Positions 55,521 through 64,000 of a stretch of 64,000 nt of DNA are shown here, one piece after another. The notes under the pieces were generated by a model that saw only the letters and a program-made list of their open reading frames with translations, made no database searches and was not told the DNA's origin. How positions within the stretch are numbered: position 1 is the stretch's first letter; every line of letters begins with the position of its first letter. Source of the stretch: Acanthornis magna (taxonomy: Eukaryota; Chordata; Aves; Passeriformes; Acanthizidae); assembly GCA_036785705.1 (NCBI GenBank), contig JAWUZG010000331.1, forward strand, positions 372,001 to 436,000. The letters are read 5' to 3'. The position numbers and the translations under genes are program-made.

Positions 55521-57192
55521 CCTGGTTATCATTCCCTTCCTGAGCATGCATTCCACCGTCAAGGGAATCTGACACAACATTTTCCCTTCTGTTGTACTCA
55601 GCAGGTTGGCTACAGGAAGCTGAGGCTACCTTGGCTCTGGCAGAACCCCCTCGGCTAGCGTTGCCTTCCTTAAGCTGACGCACCCGTTCTGCCAGGACAG
55701 AGGTGGGCTTCCCATCCCACCTTTTCATGTCTTCCCCATGGTCATGCAGAAAGAACCACAACTCAGCTCGTGGGGTGTACCCTCTTTCTCTAGCTGGAGG
55801 ACGTCGGGCTCCAGTGTTGGGGCCTGTGACTCTCACTGGTGCCACACTGTTTTTCCTCACCTCCTCCCTGATCTCCCTCATCTCTTCCTTCAACTCCTTA
55901 ACCACAGCAGAGATCTGAGCCTGCAATGGGCCATTGATCACACTTGCATAATGCCTGAGCTTGTCAGCTACAGAGCCCACTGTCTCACGGTTGTCATCGG
56001 CATTAAACATTGCAATGTAGGTGGCATATTGGGTTGGCCCTAGACTTGCCAGGTTCCACAACATTTGCCCTGTGCATCTGACCTTGTCAGGATCATTTTC
56101 GTGCTGTCCATCCCTCCCAAAAAGCACCTCCTGTACTGCCACTTCTCTCAGCCGTTGGATCGCTTCCTCAACGGTCTTCCAGGGCAATCTACGGTAGTTC
56201 TCCTGCATTCTGTCTTTGTGAACAAACCTCTCTCTTACACTCATTAAAAGCCTCTCCCAGAGAGAAATGGGTCCCGCCTCCCTCACGAACACCTTTTCAA
56301 CACCCGCGTCCAGGGCCACGGAACCCAAATTCCTGGCCTCATTACCATCCAGCTGCACGCCTGGGCCCATGCGGTCCCAAACCCGAAGTAACCAGGTTGA
56401 GAAAGCCTCGCCCTTCCGCCGCACAATGTCATCGTGCAGATTACGGATAGTGTCGTATGGCAGGGACTCGGTGATGATTATAGGCCCAGGCTCCCCTGCG
56501 GGTTGTGAAGGCCCTGGTTCCCCATCATCATCAATTGGGCGTACCGATTTGGTCTTATACTTTCTCCGCTGTACAGGGGCAACTGCTGCTGACTGTGACT
56601 GCCCTTGAGGTTCAGCTGGAACCTGGACGGTTGTAATGTCCGTGGGTTCCGCTGCTGCACCATCTAACTCTTCCCCTGTTGGGCAAGGAGAGGGCTTCCC
56701 ACCAGCTGAGGAAGTATATTCTTTCAACACCTGATGTATCTTTTCCCCTCTCACTTGGAATGCAAAGTTGAACAGGCCTATCAGCAACACCAGCCACAGT
56801 ACGACATCATTGGTATTTAGAGAGTATATGAACCCTCTGAGCCCTGGTAGGGTAGGCCCAAAGAGATGGGTGAAGGGTTGAGAAAAATCTTCCCCTAGTG
56901 TCGTCTCGTCACAAAAGGTACCATTACCAAACAGACTCCAAAAACATGTACGCACGGTGTTAAAGCCCTGTAACCAAGTGACCGCCGTCCAAAGGAAATG
57001 GAAAATCCATAGATTCCTCACCTTATTGACCCATTGTGAGAACTGGATAACAGCCACTATAGCCTTAGTTATAGGACCCATGTTTAGATAGGGAGCTGCA
57101 AATGGGAAAACCGTGGCCACGAGAATGTGCCAGCCAGACCAAGGTATGCTAGACCACATGGTGTCACTTAGTGAGGTTTCTATGTTCAGCAC
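55516..57192 (-). CDS. gag: ERV2 gag with hydrophobic N-terminal region
   Basis: 558 residues from the first ATG after the primer site. Residues 1-150 are unusual: hydrophobic stretches at about 21-37, 41-56, 61-75 and 128-147 (NDVVLWLVLLIGLFNFAFQV) suggest membrane segments, and the loop between the last two has two cysteines and an NGT sequon (90-92). Residues 155-245 are proline/acid-rich. Residues 245-430 form a capsid-like helical region, followed by a charged coiled coil (LKEEMREIREEV, about 433-445). There is no CCHC zinc knuckle; basic arginine-rich patches near the C-terminus may bind RNA. The frame is unbroken. Confidence 0.9.
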   Translation of the reverse strand: MLNIETSLSDTMWSSIPWSGWHILVATVFPFAAPYLNMGPITKAIVAVIQFSQWVNKVRNLWIFHFLWTAVTWLQGFNTVRTCFWSLFGNGTFCDETTLGEDFSQPFTHLFGPTLPGLRGFIYSLNTNDVVLWLVLLIGLFNFAFQVRGEKIHQVLKEYTSSAGGKPSPCPTGEELDGAAAEPTDITTVQVPAEPQGQSQSAAVAPVQRRKYKTKSVRPIDDDGEPGPSQPAGEPGPIIITESLPYDTIRNLHDDIVRRKGEAFSTWLLRVWDRMGPGVQLDGNEARNLGSVALDAGVEKVFVREAGPISLWERLLMSVRERFVHKDRMQENYRRLPWKTVEEAIQRLREVAVQEVLFGRDGQHENDPDKVRCTGQMLWNLASLGPTQYATYIAMFNADDNRETVGSVADKLRHYASVINGPLQAQISAVVKELKEEMREIREEVRKNSVAPVRVTGPNTGARRPPARERGYTPRAELWFFLHDHGEDMKRWDGKPTSVLAERVRQLKEGNASRGGSARAKVASASCSQPAEYNRRENVVSDSLDGGMHAQEGNDNQG

Positions 57193-57262
57193 ACTAAAAA
57201 TGGGTCTCCCAGAAACTGTTATTCCTTTTGCACCCTTTTTTTTTTTCCCTCAATGCCCTCGT

Positions 57263-57280
57263 GCCCCACATTGGGCGCCA
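57263..57280 (-). other. ERV2 primer-binding site, tRNA-Lys type
   Basis: The minus strand reads TGGCGCCCAATGTGGGGC, five bases inside the 5' LTR. It matches the lysine-1,2 type primer site except for one base. Confidence 0.8.
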
Positions 57281-57285
57281 AAATC

Positions 57286-58236
57286 TGTCTTCGTTTGATA
57301 GACAGGTGTCTGTTTAGGAAGGTGGGAACCTTCCTTAGAACAGAGAATGTGAATCCCCTTCCCTCCGAATTATTATAACTTTAGAATCAAGGGCTCTCAG
57401 GCAAAGGTATGGGAAAAGGAATAAGAGTTTTTTTACTAGTATCTATACTGAGGTAAACAATCAGTAACAAAAAACAGTAAACAAGGTAAAGAAAAACAGT
57501 AAACAAAACCAAAAAAACTCGGTGGCAAATGTCCCTGGACTGTCAGGCACGTTCTCGGTTGGTGCAGTCACGGTCACGGCCAGCAGGGGCGCTGTTGGGC
57601 TCCTAGACCAGCCGGACAGGTGCGATGACTCCCGGGAAGCTGCAGATGGCGCTGTGCCGCGAGGTTGGATCTGTGTCGCGCGTAATGGCCGACGGGCTGG
57701 AGCAGGGTGGAGCGCAGATGGACGGGGGGGCGCAGCAGAGAGCCCAGAGCCGGGAGATGGAGCGGCCGGGTCAGCCCACCCGGGCCAGCCAGCAGAGGAG
57801 GCGGCAGGAAACTCCGCAGTTGGGGCAGGCAGGGTGCGGGGCAGCAGGCAGGGCGCGGGGTGGTGGCAGGCGGGGGTCCCGTTCCACTGCAGTGCAGCTG
57901 GGAGATGCACCCTCCCGGAGGGGAAGAGATGATTGGAGTCCCGTGCTCCGAGAACTCACCCACCAGGTAGAGAAAAACTAGTGCAAAGCCGGGCTTTTCT
58001 TTTCCTGCAGTCGCAGCCAAAAAAACGGAGAGCCGTTCCTTCCACTGCTGTCTCCTCCGAGACTTGTGAGCGAGTCCGTGTGTCGTTATCAAGTCTTGCT
58101 ATCTCTTGTTCCCGTGCCCGCCCAGCCAAAAAGTCTTTGTCTCTTTTGTGAGAGTAAAATGTCCTCTAAGTACCGATCGTTACTTGCCTAGCAACAGAAT
58201 GGGAAAAATTCCACTTCCCCCCCCCAACCTCCAACA
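57286..58236 (-). mobile_element. ERV2 5' LTR, 951 bp
   Basis: Pairs with 51,255-52,204. In sense orientation it starts TGTTGGAGG and ends AAGACA. The X-box-like motif lies at 58,184-58,198, about 40-50 bases from the start of U3. No clear TATA box was identified. Confidence 0.95.
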
Positions 58237-58240
58237 CAAT
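58237..58240. other. ERV2 target-site duplication, right (CAAT)
   Basis: Matches 51,251-51,254. A 4-bp duplication is expected for gamma-type integrases; ERVL elements are usually given as about 5 bp. Confidence 0.9.
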
Positions 58241-59214
58241 ACACGCCCATCCTCCCTCACACAAACTGGGCCAGCTGTGGAACCCCCAAGCCCACAGGCC
58301 ACATCCACGGGACTTTCACGTGAGAGGCAGCTGAGGGGGTGTCATAATCCATCACAGACCCCCCCCAAAAGGCTAGGCCTTGCTCCACAGAACTGCACGT
58401 GACGCAAGAAGAGTCTGCTTCAAGAGACTGTCCCTCCCCAGGGGGACATGCCCTGAGTGTATATAAACCCATGGGATCCTGTGCTTTCCGGGGGGACCAT
58501 CACCACCAAGAAGACCAAGCTGGAGAGGATCAATGCTACATCGTTGGGATCCACGGATGGTGATATTCTTTTATTCTGTCTCTGTCACTCTCTTTCTGTC
58601 CCCCCCACCTCTTTTCCTACTTCTCCCTTTCTTTTCCGCTCTCTCTCTTATTTACTATACGATAAAACCCATACTATTGACTGGCATATGGTCTCGTTTG
58701 CACCTTAATTAGGGCAGAGATATTTCTAAAGAACCTTAATAAAAGGATCATAACAGGAGCCAAGGGCTCCGTGTGGCTCTGCAGGACCTTGTCCCTGGGG
58801 CTCGTCTGGATCAGCCCGGGCAGCTGGGCTGCACTTGGCTTCCTTTGTGTCTCTGCTTCCCGTGGCACAGCACCTGCCCAGCGCCCAGGGGACAGCAATG
58901 GCAGCAGGGCACTTTGGGGTGAGGTTCAGTGTCTGTGCCCGGGATAAATCCCAAATCCTCCCCTAAGGAGCAGAGAGTGCTGACAGAGCACAGGATGCTC
59001 TGATGAGCACGGGATGGCCCCAGGGGTGATGTGAGACACAGCCGAGATTGGAGTGCCAAAGAACAGGAGGAGCTAGCAGGACAGGAAGAGAAGGAAGAAG
59101 GGCGGGTTGGGAGAAAGGACAGAGAGGAACAGCAGGAGGAAGAGGAGGGATCAAGGGGGTGGAGCAGCAAGAGAAGCTGGAAAAGGAGCTGCCACGTGCG
59201 TCCATCGCTCTCTT
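58241..59214 (+). mobile_element. LTR-like segment, right part after ERV2 insertion, and K/M junction
   Basis: Continues the segment broken at 51,254. TATA box GTATATAAACCC near 58,460. Counterpart of 28,836-29,810, diverged by about 3 percent by eye. No gene. Confidence 0.4.
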
Positions 59215-59535
59215 TGTCCGCAACCCTCGGCCCCGGGAGCATCGCCCCCCGCATCCCGCAGGTGACCGGGCAGGGGGAGCTCGCCCCAAAGATCTTGTGC
59301 GGTGCGTGGGGTTCTTTTTGGGAGGGGGGGATTTTTGGAGCTTGTAGGACTCCAGAACCGAGCCCCAAATATCTTTGGCTGATCCTGGGAGGCTTTGTTT
59401 GGGTTTTTTTTTGTGGGAGAGGGGGCGGATGTTTGGATGTTTCAGGACTCCAGCTGTGAGTCGCAAATGGCCCTGGGGGGATATTGGGGAGTCCCCGGCA
59501 CGCGGGTTTTTGGGGGTCGCTGTGGCGGCTGTCGG
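59214..59535 (+). repeat. Direct repeat R1 of block M (copy C)
   Basis: Pairs with 60,766-61,080; brackets MHC exon 1 at 60,086. Confidence 0.65.
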
Positions 59536-60085
59536 GAGAAGTGGGATGGGGTGGGCTGGGGCCCGGGCAGGGTGGGATGTGGATTGGGGTGTGGGCTGAA
59601 GTGTGGGGAGGGGGATGGGTGGGCTGAGGCCTGGGATGAGGCAGCCGAAGGTTGGGGGTGCTGAAGGCGGGGGGACCCCAGTCCTTCGGGGCTTGCGGGG
59701 TATCGGCCAGCTGTGAGGGAGTTTTGGGGTAGCCCTAATCCTTCGGGGGTGGCAGTGGCAGCGGGGGACACGTGTCTCCGGCAGCTCTGGAGCCCAGCTG
59801 CGCCCCCCTGGGCCCCAGCGGCGGCGGGAGCGGAATTTGGGGAGGGGGAGGTGTGGGGCGGGCAGGCCGGGCCCCCCCGCTGGGCGCTGTCCCGTTGGGG
59901 CCGAGTGCGGGGGGAGCTGTCCCGCGGGGCCCGGCCCTGCCCGGGCACGGCTGATGCCGCCCGCCCGCGCTCCGCACTGCTCCGGCCTGGTGCTCGCAGT
60001 GCCGCGCGGGGCGGGGCCGCTTTGGGGACCCCCCAGGGCAGAGCGCGGCTGCTTTGGGGCTCTGGGCAGCTGCCCGGCGCTGGGC

Positions 60086-60156
60086 ATGGGCCGTGTGGGG
60101 GCAGCTGGGGCCGTGCTGGTGGCACTGGTGGTGCTGGCAGTGCCCCCGGCCGCGGG
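60086..60156 (+). pseudogene. MHC class II beta exon 1 (signal peptide), isolated
   Basis: Encodes the same leader as 30,690-30,760 and ends at a GTGAGC donor, within a CpG-rich island (59,740-60,190). As in the other copies, the following exons are zinc-finger exons. Confidence 0.8.
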
Positions 60157-60765
60157 GTGAGCGGGGGGCGCGGTGAGAAGGGGGGCGGGGGCTGGGAGCC
60201 CAAAGTCAGCGAACTGGGGATTGGGAGCCCCAAAGTGGGCAGGAGGGGCCTGGAAGCCCCAAAACCAATCATGGGAGAGGGGCGTTGGGGATTGAGGGGA
60301 CGATGGTGAAAGGGAGAGAAGAGCAGGGGAAAAGAGGGGTCTGGGACCCCCAAAAAGAGAGAGGGAGGGGGATGGGACACGGAAATTGAGTTGGGAGGGG
60401 TGTGTGGATTGGGAGAAGGATGGGAAAGGGGAGGAGAGGGGAGGGAAGGGTGGGGTTGGGAGGGAAGAAGGGCGGTTCCGTGGACATCCGGCCCTGTCCC
60501 CCAGCACTCGATGCCTGGAGCAATTCCCTGGGGCTCTGTGGGAGGTGGATCCCCACTGGAGGGGTCCCCAAGCCCCCTGTCCATCCCTGGGGCTGATCGT
60601 GGAGTTCCCTCCACCCAGCAGCCTGTGCTGCAGCAGCTGTGGGGCAGAGGAGGGTGGGGAAGGGGGGTCTGGGGTGGGAGCAGAGGAATAGCAGGGGGAA
60701 GAGGAGAGAGGAGGAGAAGCAGTAAAAGGAGGAGCAGGAGAACCATGAGGTTTCACCACCCACTG

Positions 60766-61080
60766 TGTCCACAACACCCCTGGCTCCGGGATCATTGCAC
60801 CCTCACACTCCACAGGTGACCAGGGAGGGGGAGCTCGCCCCAAATCTGTCTGGGCATCTGCAAGAGGGTTGTTTTTCTCTGGAGGAGTGTTTGGAATTCA
60901 CAGATTCTGGAACTGAGCCCCAGATATCTTTGCATGTCCATCATGAGGATTTTCTTTACTGGAGGGAAAGTCTGGATCTTGCAGGCCTCCAAAACTGACC
61001 ATAAATGCATTTTTTTGGGAATATTGGGGGGGGGGGGGTTATGTGGGAATTGCCCGCTATTGGTGGGACAAGACATCGGT
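60766..61080 (+). repeat. Direct repeat R2 of block M (copy C)
   Basis: Counterpart of 31,360-31,690. A G12 run lies at 61,026-61,037. The preceding 60,295-60,475 is almost pure purine on this strand. Confidence 0.65.
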
Positions 61081-61649
61081 TTTGGGGATCCCTGGGAGAG
61101 CTGTGGGGGTGGAACGCAGGACTCCCGGAGTGGAGAGAGCAGAGAGGGGTGGTAGCAGAGCTGGGGGACCCCCAGCAGCCTGGAGGGGTGGGGGAGCCTG
61201 GAGATGAGGCAGGGCCGGGACACTGTGACACTGAAAGGGGCGGCGGAGAGAGGGGGAAGCCCCAAGTGCCTGGAGTGGGGGGAGCCTGAAGAGGGGGACC
61301 CTGGGAGCCCTGGGAGCCAAAGCAGCATCAGGGAAGAAGGGACCCCTGGGATCACCGACACCCCACGGCATCCCTAAGCAGGAGCCCGGAGAAGGGGGAT
61401 CCCCAGGACCCACAGGGGCCCCAGCAGCTTTGAGAAGGGGGAACCCCAGCACTCCAAAGGCAGGAGACTGGAAAAGGGGAACTCCTGGGAGGCTTTTTTG
61501 GAGTCACTCTTGATTTTTGGAGGATTTTATAGACACAAAACACACAGTGACTTCTAGAAATAGACTTGGGCAGGAGGAACCCCCAGCCCAAGGCACTCAC
61601 ACGTTTTTTTCCCCCAAACCAGGATTTCCCATTCCCAAACCTTGACCAG

Positions 61650-62892
<1,243 letters not shown>

Positions 62893-63209
62893 GGGAAGCC
62901 CTGCGAGTGCCCTGACTGTGGGAAGAGCTTTGTGCGCTGCTCCAACTTCATCACCCCTCAGACGACCCACATAGGGCTGAGCCCTGGTGACCCACACTCC
63001 TGGTGACCAACACTGGGAGGACACCTGGCTGGTGGCTTCCACGTCCTCAGATTCTCTGTAGCCACCTGGACAAACACAGGGGCAGGAACAGCCAGTGCGA
63101 CTCAGATTGACATTGGAAATTCCTTGGGAAGAGCTGATTTATTATTGTTACAGCCAAAAAAATCTCACATGCTCTTTCCAATTGGTTCTTCTGGTGGCAT
63201 CAGGCAATG

Positions 63210-63260
63210 CTGGAGGATCATGGAGGTTTTCTCCAACCTAAATAATTGCCTTCTTCATCC
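63210..63260 (+). mobile_element. CR1 LINE 3' tail fragment
   Basis: GGAGGATCATGGAGGTTTTC then TCCAACCTAAATAATTGCC; third copy of the tail near the zinc-finger gene. Confidence 0.55.
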
Positions 63261-63404
63261 TGTCAAAACTAGGAAAATTGGGGTAAAAATAAAGAAATGA
63301 AACAAAGAGATTGAAATCTGCACCATTTTCCTGGGATTTGAGGGTGAATTTGGGGTTCATGGAGGGTTTGTGTGTTCTGGGGCTGCCCAGGCCAAGGGAC
63401 AGTG

Positions 63405-63645
63405 CCACGATCTCATAGTTGTGCTGGAAAAACGTGTCCACCTGAGCCCATCTGTTCTCCAGGAATTCCGGTTGTCTGTCCCAGTCCCTGGCCTGGGTCT
63501 CCCCATTTGGGGTGTGCCCCTCCAAGTGCCCCAATCACTACTGAAGTGCCTGAGCTGCTCCCGGCTGTGGATGTTCCTGTCCACCAACCTCTCCTGGTCA
63601 ATGCCATGGGGGTCTTGGAGGGGCATTTGGGGATCCTGTGGGGAT
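63405..63645 (-). pseudogene. MHC class II beta exon 2 relic, inverted relative to its unit
   Basis: The best kept copy. One frame reads DQERLVDRNIHSREQL then RHFSSD; the other QPEFLENRWAQVDTFFQHNY then EIV. The shared frameshift separates them. No stop follows REQL in this copy. Confidence 0.85.
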
Positions 63646-63649
63646 TGGG

Positions 63650-64000
63650 AGGGGCTTTTGTGGTTCTTAGGGACATCTGTGGTGCTGAGAGGGGTCTTGG
63701 TGGGGTCTGTGAGGGAGGTTTGGGGTCCAGGCTGGGGTGTGTGTCTTGGAGAGTTATTGTGTGGGTCTTGGGGGAGATGGGAAAGGGCTGGGCTTTCCCA
63801 TCTGGGCTTGGGGCCGCAGCAGGAAGAGGCCGATGGGAAGCAGCTCCTGCAGGTGGGACAGTGCTTGGGCTCAGGGCAAGGTCCTGCCCTGCACACCTGG
63901 CTCAGGTGTGACACTGCCCCGCAAAGGGAGCGCGACATTGCCATCCCCACGGCTCAGGGCTGGGAGCAGCACTTGGAGCACGGACATGGAAATGCTGGGA
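63650..64000 (+). repeat. Block M tail (copy C), with deletion, cut by window end
   Basis: Joins sequence like 34,320 directly to sequence like 34,768, so about 450 bp including the MHC transmembrane exon are deleted here. It continues beyond the window. Confidence 0.65.

Larger units (their letters stand above)
51255..58236 (-). mobile_element. ERV2: young, structurally complete ERVL-like provirus
   Basis: 5' LTR (57,286-58,236), lysine-type primer site, gag, pol, purine tract, 3' LTR (51,255-52,204), all on the minus strand. There is no env: only about 130 bp separate pol from the LTR. Pol relates to class III (ERVL/spuma-related) elements, which often lack env. No frameshift or stop interrupts gag or pol except the amber codon between them. 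Near-identical LTRs and a clean target duplication show recent insertion. Decayed relatives lie at 2,660-3,525 and 10,621-11,345. Confidence 0.93.

Overview
The window looks like nuclear DNA of a songbird (passerine). It combines fragments of avian MHC class II beta genes, members of the large avian C2H2 zinc-finger family whose proteins begin with a short lysine/arginine-rich exon, PIM1-like kinase copies (a family known to be amplified in zebra finch), CR1 LINE tails, and several endogenous retroviruses (ERVs). No bacterial-type operons, tRNA or rRNA genes are visible. The MHC locus (chromosome 16) or another repeat-rich chromosome such as W would fit; the sequence alone does not decide.

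Layout. The window is built from repeated blocks. Block M (MHC class II beta exon 1, zinc-finger gene, inverted MHC exon 2, MHC transmembrane exon, long non-coding tail with a 62-bp AT-rich repeat and a 20-bp CRE-like repeat) occurs as a tail at 1-3,525 (+), as a full inverted copy at about 10,620-17,300 (-), as a full copy at about 29,600-37,130 (+), and again at about 58,800-64,000 (+, cut by the window edge). Block K (cluster of RFX-type palindromes, a decayed ERV with env and dUTPase, a CR1 tail, two layers of PIM1-like pseudogene) occurs at about 17,440-29,400 and 39,840-58,800, in the same orientation and about 22.4 kb apart once a young ERV is discounted. The result is a tandem duplication combined with a large inverted repeat.

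Inserted between or inside these blocks are ERV1 (3,530-8,735, betaretrovirus-like, many breaks), ERV4 (about 37,345-38,760, gammaretrovirus-like integrase end) and ERV2 (51,255-58,236). ERV2 is the outstanding element: two 950-bp LTRs with about two differences, a 4-bp target duplication, a lysine-type primer site, and uninterrupted gag and pol on the minus strand separated by one in-frame amber codon. Its empty site is visible in the paralogous block at 28,832-28,835.

Gene content. Only one host gene looks open from start to stop: the zinc-finger gene of the inverted M block (13,707-14,698, six fingers). The other two zinc-finger copies have a stop codon in their last fingers. The MHC pieces are isolated exons, with exon 2 frameshifted and inverted and exon 3 absent, so no MHC protein can be made here. 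The PIM1-like copies share a nonsense codon and a broken splice donor. The window therefore records repeated duplication, fragmentation and retroviral invasion of an MHC-linked region more than a set of cooperating genes.

All identities and family assignments were judged by eye from the sequence and translations; no database search was run.
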